NCBI RefSeq assembly: GCF_024273195.1
Contig: NZ_JAMZCU010000003.1
Span: forward strand, 1-64,000
Direction: 5' to 3'
Length of the DNA: 64,000 nt
Source: Devosia ureilytica
GTDB taxonomy: Bacteria > Pseudomonadota > Alphaproteobacteria > Rhizobiales > Devosiaceae
Each line of letters begins with the position of its first letter. The stretch's first letter is position 1. Made by a program: the position numbers and the translations under genes. Shown piece by piece: positions 1 to 8,715 of the stretch. Below the pieces are notes generated by a model. It made no database searches, was not told the origin of the DNA, and worked only from the letters and a program-made list of their open reading frames with translations.

Positions 1-51
1 ACTTGAATCACATCACGAAACCAACGGGAATCCGCTAATTGGGTACAGACC

Positions 52-270
52 CTAGTCCAGGTCTTCGAGATCGATGTCGAGGATCGACATGGAGAACATG
101 TAGGACTTGTCGCCATCTTCGTCGTCGAGATGGATCAGTCCGATCGATTCTTCACCGATGAACACTTCCACCGAGTCATTGAGCTTGGCACGTGGGCGGA
201 CATCGATATTGCGGTTGTTGAACTTCTGCTGCAGGAATTTCTGCAGCTTGATGATTTCGGGATGGTTCAC
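52..270 (-). CDS. DUF3126 family small protein
   Basis: A 72-residue acidic protein read from a GTG start with an AGGA-type ribosome site upstream. It fits the DUF3126 family, short Alphaproteobacteria-restricted proteins that often sit beside cysE, as here: it lies 116 bases downstream of cysE on the same strand, so co-transcription is likely. The chain is charged, has no signal peptide or membrane segment, and ends in an Asp/Glu/Leu-rich tail. No biochemical role is established for the family. The assignment rests on recall of the family pattern plus context. Confidence 0.8.
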   Translation of the reverse strand: MNHPEIIKLQKFLQQKFNNRNIDVRPRAKLNDSVEVFIGEESIGLIHLDDEDGDKSYMFSMSILDIDLEDLD

Positions 271-386
271 TTGGGCGTGTCCTGCTGATTGCGTTGAGGC
301 GGCAATCTAGTGTCTCGCCCGGCGCTGGCAACCCCTGCACCGGGCAATTTAGCGGGAACAACGGACCGGAGGGCCTTGCTAAGAGG

Positions 387-1214
387 CTACTTGGCACCCT
401 CGTGCACCAGCACCATCTGGTCCATGACCAGCGCTGGCTGGGCGCATCCGGCTGCGCCAATGACTTTGGCCGGAACGCCGGCAACCGTGGTGTGTGGTGG
501 CACTTCCTTGAGCACCACCGAGCCGGCGCCCACGCGTGAGCACTCGCCAACCCTGATATTGCCCAGCACCTTGGCGCCGGCGCCAATCAACACGCCATTG
601 CCAATCTTGGGGTGCCGATCCTGGTCGGCCTTGCCCGTGCCACCCAGGGTAACATTCTGAAGCATAGAGACATTGTCCCCAACGACAGCCGTCTCTCCAA
701 TCACCAGCCCTGTGCCGTGGTCGAGCATGATCCCCTTGCCCATCGGCACGGCAGGATTGATGTCCACCTGGAACACCTGGCTCGACCGGCTCTGGAGATA
801 GAGTGCGAAATCGCGCCGCCCGGCCTTGTGCATGGCGTGCGCAAAGCGGTGCGTCTGAATGGCCTGATAGCCCTTGAAGTAAAGCAATGGCTCGACTGCC
901 CGATGGCAGGCCGGATCACGCTCAAGCGTTGCCGCCAGGTCGACGCGCGCCGCCTGGCCAATTTCGGGATTATCGCGCAGGGTTTCGGCAAACGACTGAC
1001 GGATCATGTCGGCCGAGACATCCTCGTGGTCGAGACGGGCGGCGAGGCGATGGGCCAGTGCCTCTTCGAAGCTGTCGTGATTGAGAACCGTGGACAGCAC
1101 CAGATTGCCAAGCGCGGGCTCGCTATCAAGTGTCTGTTGCGCGCCGGCTCGGACTGCCTCCCAGACCGGATCGACTGCCTGGATCTGGGCCGACTTCTTC
1201 GCATTGCCGCTCAT
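387..1214 (-). CDS. cysE: serine O-acetyltransferase
   Basis: Transfers acetyl from acetyl-CoA to L-serine, the first step of cysteine synthesis in the cytoplasm. The 275-residue length matches the family. The N-terminal half is helical; the C-terminal half shows the left-handed beta-helix hexapeptide repeats, including a catalytic segment MLDHGTGLVIGETAVVG and a second run around GNGVLIGAGAKVLGNI. I chose the ATG at 1214 because GCGGAG precedes it by a good distance; an upstream TTG lies inside the presumed promoter. Downstream is the DUF3126 gene. Feedback inhibition by cysteine is a family property, not visible here. Confidence 0.95.
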   Translation of the reverse strand: MSGNAKKSAQIQAVDPVWEAVRAGAQQTLDSEPALGNLVLSTVLNHDSFEEALAHRLAARLDHEDVSADMIRQSFAETLRDNPEIGQAARVDLAATLERDPACHRAVEPLLYFKGYQAIQTHRFAHAMHKAGRRDFALYLQSRSSQVFQVDINPAVPMGKGIMLDHGTGLVIGETAVVGDNVSMLQNVTLGGTGKADQDRHPKIGNGVLIGAGAKVLGNIRVGECSRVGAGSVVLKEVPPHTTVAGVPAKVIGAAGCAQPALVMDQMVLVHEGAK

Positions 1215-1246
1215 TGCGCAATTCTCCGCTTCATCGATAACTGACG

Positions 1247-1274
1247 ATATAAGGCAGTTCGTTTCCCGTTTCAA
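1247..1274 (-). promoter_or_regulatory. probable cysE promoter
   Basis: On the minus strand TTGAAA (1274-1269) is followed after 16 bases by TTATAT (1252-1247), close to a sigma-70 consensus, ending about 32 bases before the chosen cysE start. Position and spacing make it a credible promoter; no transcript evidence is available. Confidence 0.45.
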
Positions 1275-1295
1275 AGTCAAAGCTGGGTCATTGGT

Positions 1296-2066
1296 TCACG
1301 AAACCGGTATGGTTGGATAAGTGCGACCGAAGAACTCCAGCGTCGCGGCCTTGAAAACCTTGTCACCCGTCGCACGCATGTGGTCGCGCTTGGGAATCAC
1401 TAAAGCCTCGCCCTGCAGCATAAGTTCCACCAGCGGCCCTGGGCTTCCGGCCATCTCGTCCTCGCTGCCGATGGCCACCAGCGCCGGCACATGGATGCGA
1501 CGCACGTCCGCCCGCGCCATCGGCTGTCGGGAGGTTTCCATGCAGGCGGCCAGAGCCTCCCGGTCCGACCCCGTATGATCGGCAAAAATACGGAACTGCC
1601 GAGCGGTCGGGTGGGTCAAATCGGCCAACGCCGGTGCGCGCAACCCGGCAATGATGTCATTGCCGTCGGCCAGGCCGTTGATGAGATTGAGCCCCATGCC
1701 CCCGAACACCACGCAAGCAACCCGTTCGGGATGCGCAAAGGCCAAAAAGGCGGTGATTCGAGCGCCCATCGAATAGCCGATAACGGCGGTGCGCTCGATC
1801 TTGAGGTGATCAAGCAGGGCCAGGGCGTCCTCGGCCATCTGTGTCGGATAATAGAGCTCGGGATCATGCGGCTTGTCGGACTGTCCATGCCCTCTATTGT
1901 CCAGCGTGATTGCCATATAGCCGGCCCCGGTCAGCGTCTCCACCCAGCCGGTATCGACCCAATTGACCTTACCACTGGACGCAAACCCGTGGACAAGCAG
2001 CACCGGCGGGCCCTCTCCGGCCACTTCATAGGCGAGTGACAGGCCAGAGGTGGTGAAACTGGGCAT
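1296..2066 (-). CDS. alpha/beta-fold hydrolase
   Basis: A 256-residue soluble hydrolase. Visible marks are the oxyanion-hole segment LLVHGFASSG near residue 25, the nucleophile elbow GYSMGAR (serine nucleophile) near residue 98, a conserved Asp in the late strand (GSEDEMAG) and a catalytic His in the C-terminal segment PKRDHMRA. The ATG at 2066 follows AGAGG; a longer reading from 2114 is unlikely. The substrate cannot be read from sequence; similar proteins are esterases or C-C hydrolases. It stands between divergent cysE and a zinc-finger gene with no clear operon. Confidence 0.85.
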   Translation of the reverse strand: MPSFTTSGLSLAYEVAGEGPPVLLVHGFASSGKVNWVDTGWVETLTGAGYMAITLDNRGHGQSDKPHDPELYYPTQMAEDALALLDHLKIERTAVIGYSMGARITAFLAFAHPERVACVVFGGMGLNLINGLADGNDIIAGLRAPALADLTHPTARQFRIFADHTGSDREALAACMETSRQPMARADVRRIHVPALVAIGSEDEMAGSPGPLVELMLQGEALVIPKRDHMRATGDKVFKAATLEFFGRTYPTIPVS

Positions 2067-2198
2067 GAGGCATCCTCTTTGCAGGTTGGTCCGGGTTTTG
2101 CGGCTTCGGCGCACAAAATCAAGCGTCCCTTTGCCCTTTTCTTGCCTTGGGGCTTTGGCTATGGTCGCGCCAAATCAAAACACCATTCAGGTTTTCCC

Positions 2199-2444
2199 AT
2201 GGCTCACGGCTCGACCCCGCATTTCCACAACACCCAAGGCCTGCGCAGCATCGAGATCGGATCCAAGGAATTCCAATGCGTCGGGGCCCTGCCGCCGTTC
2301 GATCATCCGCATGTCTATCTCGATATGGGCAAGGATAGCGAAATCGTCTGCCCCTATTGCTCGACCCTTTTTGTCTACAAGGGTGAATTGGGTGCCGGTC
2401 ACGCCAATCCTGCTTCCGCGATCTTCCAGGTCGACGCCGCCTGA
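2199..2444 (+). CDS. zinc-finger domain protein (NDUFS6/CHCC type)
   Basis: An 81-residue protein. The C-terminal part carries a Cys/His zinc site: FQCVGA, then DHPHVYLDM, then VCPYCSTLF, in the C-x-H-x-C-x2-C order of the zf-CHCC family. Mitochondrial NDUFS6 of complex I has this fold and alphaproteobacterial members are free-standing. The start at 2199 was chosen because the conserved domain begins shortly after it and the upstream reading lacks family resemblance. It ends 8 bases before the FAD monooxygenase gene, so the two may be co-transcribed. Confidence 0.85.
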   Translation: MAHGSTPHFHNTQGLRSIEIGSKEFQCVGALPPFDHPHVYLDMGKDSEIVCPYCSTLFVYKGELGAGHANPASAIFQVDAA

Positions 2445-2452
2445 GTTTTACC

Positions 2453-3637
2453 ATGCCCGCCACGGGCCGCACCTATGTCATCGCCGGAGCCGGCATTGCC
2501 GGCATGACCCTGGCGCTCGCGCTGGCCAAGTTTGGCGCGACGGTGGTGGTGCTTGAGCGCAATCCTACGGTACAGGAATTCGGCGCAGGGCTACAGATCA
2601 GCCCCAATGCCCGCCATGTGCTCAACCGGCTTGGCCTCAGCGATGCACTGGATCGGGTGAGCCTCGAACCGCAGGCGCTCGACATCTATCCGCAAGGCGC
2701 ACAGAAGCCGCTGCTGAGCATGGAACTGGGCGCTATCATGTCCGAGCGCTTTGGCGCGCCCTATGCCGTGATGCACCGGGCAGACCTTGCCGACCTGCTT
2801 TACAAAGCCTGCCGTCGCTTTGCCAATATTGACCTGCTGTTCGGCGTCCGGGGCTGGGATGTGGCATCCCATGCCCGCGGCGTGACGGTCGCCATCGACG
2901 AGGCCAACGGCCAGAGCCGAACCACCCGCGCCAATGCCTTCATTGGTGCCGATGGGGTCCATTCCCAAACCCGTCAGGTCTTGCTTGATGGGCCACGGGC
3001 CGAATTTCGCAACCGGATTGCCTGGCGGGCGCTGGTGACATTTGACCAGCTTTCCGGCCAGATCGCTGCCGATCGGGTTTCGGTCTTTTTTGGCCAGGGC
3101 TTCCACCTGGTGTGCTATCCGCTGCCCCATCGTGGTCAGGTCAACCTGGCGCTGTTCATGCCCGGCAAGACGCCCGAGGCCAGTGCCCAGCCTCGCCCTC
3201 GCAGGCCCGGCCCGCGCGTCGGAGCCATATTGGCTGCCGCTGGAGAAGGCTGGACGGCCTGGCCCATGTATACGGTGGACACGGCGCTCTGGCATCGCGG
3301 CAATGTCGGCATCATCGGCGATGCGGCACACGCCATGGTGCCATTCCAGGCGCAGGGCGCGGCCATGGGCATCGAGGACGCAGCGACACTCGCGCCACTT
3401 CTTGTCGGAACCGAATCCGCCGAAACAGCCTTTTCCAGCTATGCGAAACTGCGCCAGCCGCGAACCCGGCGCGTTGCCGCACTTTCGGCGGAGAATGGCC
3501 GCATCTTTCATATGCCATGGCCCCTGAGCATGGCGCGCGACCTGGTCATGCGCCAACAAGGGCCAAGGGCGCACCTGAAGCGACTGGCTTGGATCTACTC
3601 CCACGACGTGGGTGAAGGACCCGAAGCGCGGGACTAG
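2453..3637 (+). CDS. FAD-dependent aromatic monooxygenase-like protein
   Basis: A 394-residue class A flavoprotein monooxygenase. It opens with the FAD-binding Rossmann motif GAGIAGMTLALALAKFG and an acidic strand end (VVLER). The second flavin motif, GDAAHAMVPFQAQGAAMGIED, lies near residue 285, and a DG segment (FIGADGVHS) is at about residue 165. The family includes salicylate and 3-hydroxybenzoate hydroxylases, which use NAD(P)H and O2. No ring-cleavage genes are nearby, so a specific substrate is not supported. It follows the zinc-finger gene by 8 bases. Confidence 0.85.
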   Translation: MPATGRTYVIAGAGIAGMTLALALAKFGATVVVLERNPTVQEFGAGLQISPNARHVLNRLGLSDALDRVSLEPQALDIYPQGAQKPLLSMELGAIMSERFGAPYAVMHRADLADLLYKACRRFANIDLLFGVRGWDVASHARGVTVAIDEANGQSRTTRANAFIGADGVHSQTRQVLLDGPRAEFRNRIAWRALVTFDQLSGQIAADRVSVFFGQGFHLVCYPLPHRGQVNLALFMPGKTPEASAQPRPRRPGPRVGAILAAAGEGWTAWPMYTVDTALWHRGNVGIIGDAAHAMVPFQAQGAAMGIEDAATLAPLLVGTESAETAFSSYAKLRQPRTRRVAALSAENGRIFHMPWPLSMARDLVMRQQGPRAHLKRLAWIYSHDVGEGPEARD

Positions 3638-3740
3638 CCCGCCAACGCCAGTTCAATCGCTGCGCGCTTGCCTTGTCGGGGCGCGCCGTGTCAATTGCAT
3701 CGCACCATCCAGGTGGGACAAAAAAGGTAAAAGCCACCGC

Positions 3741-5078
3741 ATGCAAGCTGCGACCCGTTCCCGTCTGACACTCACCTGCATCCTGATCACCATTCTGATC
3801 GATATGATCGGGGTGGGGATAATTGTGCCGGTATTGCCGGAATTGCTCGAAGACCTGACCGGCGGCAGCGTCGCCCAGGCCGCGGTGATCGGTGGCTACC
3901 TGGTGTTTGCCTATGCCTTCATGCAGTTCGTGTTTTCGCCGGTGCTGGGCAATCTTTCCGACAGGTTTGGTCGCCGCCCTGTGCTGCTGCTCTCGCTGCT
4001 GGGGCTGACCTTCGACTACCTGATGATGTCGATTGCGCCCTTCGTCTGGTATCTGTTCGTTGGCCGCATCATTGCTGGTATCGCCGGGGCCGCGCTGGCG
4101 ACTGCCACTGCCTATATGGCCGATATCACCCCGCCCCATAAGCGCACCCATCGCTTCGGCCTGATCGGCGCTGCCTTCGGGCTAGGCTTCATCATCGGCC
4201 CGGTGGTCGGCGGCGAACTGGGCGAATTCGGTCCACGCGTTCCATTTTTTGCCGCGGCCGGCCTCGCCTTTGCCAATTTCCTCTTTGGCCTGTTCGTGCT
4301 GCCCGAGAGCCTGCCCAAGTCCAATCGTCGCAAATTCAGCATCCGTCGCGCCAATCCGCTGGGCGCGGTGATGGCACTGCGGCAATATTCATCGGTGCTG
4401 TGGCTGCTGGCCGTGCTGTTTTTCCTGCAATTGGCGACGCAGGCGCTCCCCACGATCTTCAGCTATTTCACCGTCGAGGTGTTTGACTTTTCCTCATCCT
4501 CCATCGGTCGCACACTCGGCGCTTTCGGGATCGGTTTTGCCTTCAGCCAGGCGGTCCTAGCCGGACCTCTGTCCAAGGGCATGGGCGAACCGGCGGTTGG
4601 CATGATCGGTTTGACGGCCGCAGCCATTGCCTTTGCCGGCATCGCTTTTTCGGCCGATATCTATCAGCTCTATCTCTTCATCGCCGTTGGCACGGTCAGC
4701 GGCCTCGCCCCTCCGGCCATCAACGGCGTACTCTCACGCCAGGTCCCCGACAACAGCCAAGGCGAATTGCAGGGCGCCGTCAACGCGGCCAGTTCTCTGG
4801 CCACGATCATCGGCCCGCTCGCCGCCACCCAGATCTTTTCCTATTACACAAGCTCTCCGGCCTCAGGGCATTACTTCCCCGGCGCGCCTTTCATTGCCTG
4901 CGGAATAGCCGTGGTGCTGGCGCTGATCGTGTTCGCCATAGCCGCCTGGCGTTTTGAACTCGGCCGCCGGCCCAGTGTCGCCGACCATCCGCACGCCCCC
5001 GAAATACCAGCTCCAGGCCAGGTCCGCGTGGCGCCACTTGAAGACGACGATGACACTCTCGATCCGCCCCGCCACTGA
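3741..5078 (+). CDS. Tet/TCR-type MFS efflux transporter
   Basis: A 445-residue inner-membrane protein with about 12 hydrophobic segments. The loop 2-3 signature GNLSDRFGRRPVLLLSLLG and the motif C region AYMADITPPHKRTHRFGLIGAAFGLGF are typical of tetracycline/H+ antiporter-like DHA1 transporters. The ATG at 3741 follows AAAAAGG; an upstream reading overlaps the preceding gene. The C-terminal 35 residues form a Pro/Asp-rich cytoplasmic tail. Drug specificity cannot be inferred, since many TCR-family members are not resistance proteins. It overlaps the next acetyltransferase gene by 29 bases, pointing to translational coupling. Confidence 0.9.
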   Translation: MQAATRSRLTLTCILITILIDMIGVGIIVPVLPELLEDLTGGSVAQAAVIGGYLVFAYAFMQFVFSPVLGNLSDRFGRRPVLLLSLLGLTFDYLMMSIAPFVWYLFVGRIIAGIAGAALATATAYMADITPPHKRTHRFGLIGAAFGLGFIIGPVVGGELGEFGPRVPFFAAAGLAFANFLFGLFVLPESLPKSNRRKFSIRRANPLGAVMALRQYSSVLWLLAVLFFLQLATQALPTIFSYFTVEVFDFSSSSIGRTLGAFGIGFAFSQAVLAGPLSKGMGEPAVGMIGLTAAAIAFAGIAFSADIYQLYLFIAVGTVSGLAPPAINGVLSRQVPDNSQGELQGAVNAASSLATIIGPLAATQIFSYYTSSPASGHYFPGAPFIACGIAVVLALIVFAIAAWRFELGRRPSVADHPHAPEIPAPGQVRVAPLEDDDDTLDPPRH

Positions 5079-5538
5079 CGCCGACTGGCCCTCGATCCTT
5101 GACATCATCAAGCCGGTGCTGGCTGCCGGCGAGACCTATGCCATCGACACCAACCTCGATGATGCAGGCCTGCACGCCTATTGGATGATGCCGGCCCATA
5201 AGGTGTTCGTGGCCGAGCTCGATGGGCAGGTCGTCGGCACCTATTACCTGATGCACAACCAGCGCGGCGGCGGCGCCCATGTCGCGAATTGCGGCTACAT
5301 GACTTCGCCTGAAGCACGCGGCCAGGGCGTCGCCAGAACCATGTGCCTGCATTCGCTCGACCGCGCCCGGGAACGCGGCTTTCGGGCCATGCAGTTCAAC
5401 CACGTGGTGTCGACCAACGAGGGCGCCGTGGCCCTGTGGCAGAAGCTGGGGTTCCAGATCGTCGGCACGCTGCCCCAGGCATTCAGGCATCCGCTGCACG
5501 GCTATGTGGACAGTTTTGTCATGTTCCGCGCGCTCTGA
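5050..5538 (+). CDS. GNAT family N-acetyltransferase
   Basis: A 162-residue single-domain GNAT enzyme. It begins with the strand SIRPATDADW and has the acetyl-CoA loop in the segment MTSPEARGQGVARTMCLHSL (pattern R/Q-x-x-G-x-G/A) around residue 80, followed by the usual C-terminal GFQIVGTLP strand. The start overlaps the end of the exporter gene, and a strong hairpin follows the stop. Substrate unknown; the coupling to an exporter might suggest modification of a toxic compound, which is inference. Confidence 0.88.
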   Translation: MTLSIRPATDADWPSILDIIKPVLAAGETYAIDTNLDDAGLHAYWMMPAHKVFVAELDGQVVGTYYLMHNQRGGGAHVANCGYMTSPEARGQGVARTMCLHSLDRARERGFRAMQFNHVVSTNEGAVALWQKLGFQIVGTLPQAFRHPLHGYVDSFVMFRAL

Positions 5539-5544
5539 ATGCAA

Positions 5545-5568
5545 AAAGCCCCACCGAGGCGGGGCTTT
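5545..5568. terminator. bidirectional intrinsic terminator
   Basis: AAAGCCCC (5545-5552) pairs with GGGGCTTT (5561-5568), leaving A and T runs on the outer edges of the stem. It sits between the convergent acetyltransferase (ending 5538) and gnd (ending 5587), so it can stop transcription from both sides. Confidence 0.8.
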
Positions 5569-5586
5569 CAATAGGCAGTTTATTGC

Positions 5587-7005
5587 TTACTTGCCCAGTG
5601 TTGATGGCCAGGTGCCGTGGAGGTCGCTGCCGCGGCCTTCGATCTCGAAGCCATGGGCGCCGAAGAAGTCGCGCTGCCCCTGGATAAGATTGGCCGTGCC
5701 GCGTGCCTGGCGGTAGCTGTCGAAATAGCTCAGTGCTGCCGACAGACACACCATCGGGAACTCACCCATGGCGGCGGCGGCCACGACCTTCCTGAGGCTT
5801 GGGTGGCTATCCTTCATGATGGTCACGAAGTCCGGCACGACGAGCAGGTTGGTGGCCTCGCCCTTGGCATAGGCCGAGCTCATCTGATCGAGGAAACGCG
5901 AGCGGATGATGCAGCCAGCACGCCAGATCTTGGCGATGGTGGCCAGCGGCAGCGCCCAGCCGTTTTCTTCCGAAGCCTTGGCAATGACAGCAAAGCCCTG
6001 CGCGTAGGAAACGATCTTGCCTGCCAGCAGCGCCTTTTCGAGATCGGCAAGGGTGACATCGGTCTTTTGGCGATCCGGCTTGCCATAGATCGCCTCGGCG
6101 GCCACGCGCTCGGCCTTGCGCGAGGAGATCGAGCGAGCTGCAACGGCGCCCTCGATGGCGGTGGCAGGCACGCCCATCTGCTGGGCGACGATGGCGGACC
6201 AGACGCCCGTGCCCTTCTGGCCGGCCTTGTCGAGAATCAGCTCAACCAGCGGCTTGCTGGTCTCGGCATCAACAGCATCCAGGACATGCCCGGTAATCTC
6301 GATGAGATAGGAATTGAGCGGCCCGTTATTCCACTCCTTGAAGACGTCTGCGCATTCTTTGGCCGACATCCCGAGCCCATCGCGCATGACGCCATAGACT
6401 TCGGCGATCATCTGCATGTCGCCATATTCAATGCCATTGTGGATGGTCTTTACGAAGTGACCGGCACCACCTTCGCCCAGATACGCGCAGCAGCTTTCGC
6501 CATCGAACTTTGCCGCAATCGCGGTCAGCACCGCTTCGGCATTGTGCCACTGCTCTTCCGAGCCGCCGACCATGATCGAAGGGCCATGGCGCGCACCCTC
6601 TTCGCCGCCAGACACGCCGACGCCGAGATAGCCGATCTTCTTGGGCTTCAAATAGTCGAAGCGGCGCTGCGTGTCGGTGAACAGCGAATTGCCGCATTCG
6701 ATGATGGCGTCGCCGGCTTCCAGATGCGGCAACAACTGCTCGATCATGTCGTCGACCGGCTGGCCGGCCTTGACCATGATGATGATCGAGCGCGGTGCCT
6801 TCACCGTCTGCACAAAATCGGCAAGGTCATATTTGGGGATGGTATTGCCATCCAGGCCCTGCGCCTTGGCATCGGCCATGTGCTCGTCGACACGCCCCGC
6901 CGAACGATTGTGAACGGCAACAGTATAGCCCTTCTCGGCGATGTTGAGGGCAAGGTTGGAACCCATGACCGCCAGGCCGATAAGGCCGATATCCGCTGTC
7001 GACAT
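5587..7005 (-). CDS. gnd: 6-phosphogluconate dehydrogenase, decarboxylating
   Basis: Converts 6-phosphogluconate to ribulose 5-phosphate, CO2 and NADPH in the oxidative pentose-phosphate pathway. The 472-residue length matches the long, E. coli-type enzyme. The N-terminal Rossmann motif is GLAVMGSNLALN; VHNRS follows the second strand, as in NADP-dependent forms. The substrate signature GVGVSGGEEGARHGPSIM is near residue 125 and the catalytic Lys/Asn segment GHFVKTIHNGIEYGDMQ near 180. The ATG at 7005 is preceded by AGAAGGA. It is divergent from the gluconate dehydrogenase and gluconokinase genes, whose product, 6-phosphogluconate, is its substrate. Confidence 0.97.
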   Translation of the reverse strand: MSTADIGLIGLAVMGSNLALNIAEKGYTVAVHNRSAGRVDEHMADAKAQGLDGNTIPKYDLADFVQTVKAPRSIIIMVKAGQPVDDMIEQLLPHLEAGDAIIECGNSLFTDTQRRFDYLKPKKIGYLGVGVSGGEEGARHGPSIMVGGSEEQWHNAEAVLTAIAAKFDGESCCAYLGEGGAGHFVKTIHNGIEYGDMQMIAEVYGVMRDGLGMSAKECADVFKEWNNGPLNSYLIEITGHVLDAVDAETSKPLVELILDKAGQKGTGVWSAIVAQQMGVPATAIEGAVAARSISSRKAERVAAEAIYGKPDRQKTDVTLADLEKALLAGKIVSYAQGFAVIAKASEENGWALPLATIAKIWRAGCIIRSRFLDQMSSAYAKGEATNLLVVPDFVTIMKDSHPSLRKVVAAAAMGEFPMVCLSAALSYFDSYRQARGTANLIQGQRDFFGAHGFEIEGRGSDLHGTWPSTLGK

Positions 7006-7403
7006 ACAAACAGTCCTTCTCAAGATCTTGCGCTTTCATCCCATGCGGGAGGGCACGGCACGCGGCGGGAAATGACCACAATCTGCTCCTCGAAGAAAGG
7101 GCGGATTGCACAATTTTCGGCCAGATCGCACACCTTGTATGGAAGATCAAGCCGATCAGGTGTCACCAATGTCCAGCCCACGCCCGGCGAGAGCCTTGAA
7201 TGGCTTTAAAGTTTTTGCCGGCCCTTCTGCCTTTTGGGCATATTGGCCTGATCGTTAAACAGCCCGATCACCCTGCACCGAAGCTGAACGGCAACGACCT
7301 ACGTGTCACATTCCAGCGGCATGGCGCCCCTCCCCGCCTTGCATGCAAGGCCTTGCTCCACTAACACCGCTTGACGGTGCCACGGGGAGAGGTCACGCCA
7401 AGC
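7006..7403. promoter_or_regulatory. divergent gnd/gluconate regulatory region with 16-bp palindrome
   Basis: This 398-base gap separates gnd from the divergent gluconate genes and should hold both promoters. A perfect 16-bp palindrome, GCCTTGCATGCAAGGC, lies at 7336-7351, about 50 bases before the SDR start. Its form and place fit an operator for a GntR- or LacI-type regulator, but no such regulator is encoded nearby. I see no convincing gene in the gap. Confidence 0.5.
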
Positions 7404-8177
7404 ATGAACACCAAGGCTTCGCTATTTGATCTGACAGGACGTCGCGCACTGATAACAGGCTCGAGCCGAGGTCTCGGGTTCGCCATGGCCAGGGCATTGG
7501 CCGGCGCTGGTGCGTCCATCGTCCTCAATGCACGAGACAATGTGGCGCTGGGCGCTGCTGCCGCCGACCTGGCACAAACCGGCGCCGACGTCAGCGCCGT
7601 CGCCTTCGACGTGACCAGCCCGGATAGCGTGGGCGGCGCGATTGCTCATATCGAAGCCGAACTCGGGCCCATCGACATTCTGATCAACAATGCCGGCATC
7701 CAGATCCGTGGATCGCTTGAGACCTATAGCCACGAAAATTTCGAGGCCATGCTGAGCACCCATGTCGTCTCGACCTTCTCTGTCAGCCGGGCCGTAGCCC
7801 AACACATGCTCGAGCGCGGGCGCGGCAAGATCATCAATATCTGTTCGATCCTGACCAATCATGCCCGGCCCACAGCGGCCCCCTATGGCGCCGCCAAGGC
7901 TGCCATTGCCAACCTGACGCGCGGGATGGCCGCCGACTGGGCGCCACGCGGCCTGCATATCAACGCAATCGCTCCCGGCTACTTCAAGACCGACCTCAAC
8001 AAGACGCTGATGGCCGACGCCAGCTTTGATGGCTGGGTCAAGCAGCGCACCCCTATGGGCCGCTGGGGCGAGGTGGAAGAACTCGGACCCGCCGCCATTT
8101 TCCTCGCTTCTGATGCTTCCAGTTTCGTGAACGGACACATTCTCTATGTCGACGGCGCCTTCACCGCAGTTGTCTGA
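7404..8177 (+). CDS. SDR oxidoreductase, probable gluconate 5-dehydrogenase
   Basis: A 257-residue classical short-chain dehydrogenase. It has the cofactor loop TGSSRGLGFAMA near residue 18, the NNAG motif near 96, the catalytic Ser in ICSIL and Tyr-x3-Lys in PYGAAKAAIANL near 160, and a C-terminal GHILYVDGAF. Gluconate 5-dehydrogenases, which interconvert gluconate and 5-ketogluconate, are the best functional match because gluconokinase overlaps its end and gnd is divergent. Other SDR substrates remain possible. The ATG at 7404 follows GGGGAGAGG. Confidence 0.8.
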   Translation: MNTKASLFDLTGRRALITGSSRGLGFAMARALAGAGASIVLNARDNVALGAAAADLAQTGADVSAVAFDVTSPDSVGGAIAHIEAELGPIDILINNAGIQIRGSLETYSHENFEAMLSTHVVSTFSVSRAVAQHMLERGRGKIINICSILTNHARPTAAPYGAAKAAIANLTRGMAADWAPRGLHINAIAPGYFKTDLNKTLMADASFDGWVKQRTPMGRWGEVEELGPAAIFLASDASSFVNGHILYVDGAFTAVV

Positions 8178-8709
8178 ACCGGCCCGCATCATCATCGTGA
8201 TGGGCGTCAGTTCCTCGGGCAAGTCCACCGTCGGTGCAGCTCTGGGCCGGGCGCTGCATGCGCCGTTTCTTGATGGCGACGGCTACCACCCCGAGGCCAA
8301 TGTCGAGAAAATGCGGAACGGCGTGCCCCTGACCGACGAGGATCGCTGGCCCTGGCTTGAGGCGCTTTCCGCTGCGCTCAAGTCCGCTGCGGAGAAGAAG
8401 GGCGTCGCCGTCGGCGCCTGCTCGGCGCTCAAGCGCTCCTACCGCGATTTCATCACCGACAAGGCGGGCGAACCGGTTCTGTTCGTCTACCTCGACGGCA
8501 GTCGCGCCGTGATCGGCGAGCGCATGGCCAAGCGCAGTCACGAATATATGCCGACAAGCCTCCTCGACAGTCAGTTCGCTACGCTTGAAGTGCCCGATGC
8601 CGCGACCGAAAACGTATTGAAAGTTCCAGTAACCGACAGCGTCGACAAAATCGTCAGGACCGTGACCGGCGCCCTGAACCACCTCAAGACCTTCAAACGC
8701 TGGCAATGA
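8146..8709 (+). CDS. gntK: gluconokinase
   Basis: Phosphorylates D-gluconate to 6-phosphogluconate with ATP. The 187-residue protein has the P-loop GVSSSGKST near residue 20 and the family signature DGDGYHPEANVEKMRNG, followed by DEDRWPWL. The SALKRSYRD segment is also typical. Its start overlaps the end of the SDR gene by 32 bases, a strong sign of one operon. With divergent gnd it feeds gluconate into the pentose-phosphate pathway. Family length is about 165-185 residues, so a slightly later start is possible. Confidence 0.95.
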   Translation: MSTAPSPQLSEPARIIIVMGVSSSGKSTVGAALGRALHAPFLDGDGYHPEANVEKMRNGVPLTDEDRWPWLEALSAALKSAAEKKGVAVGACSALKRSYRDFITDKAGEPVLFVYLDGSRAVIGERMAKRSHEYMPTSLLDSQFATLEVPDAATENVLKVPVTDSVDKIVRTVTGALNHLKTFKRWQ

Positions 8710-8715
8710 GCCAAA

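Noticed and set aside
3741..5078. Tetracycline-resistance gene
   Set aside because: The protein is TetA-like, but Tet/TCR-family transporters are common in chromosomes without resistance roles; no tetR-type regulator is adjacent.
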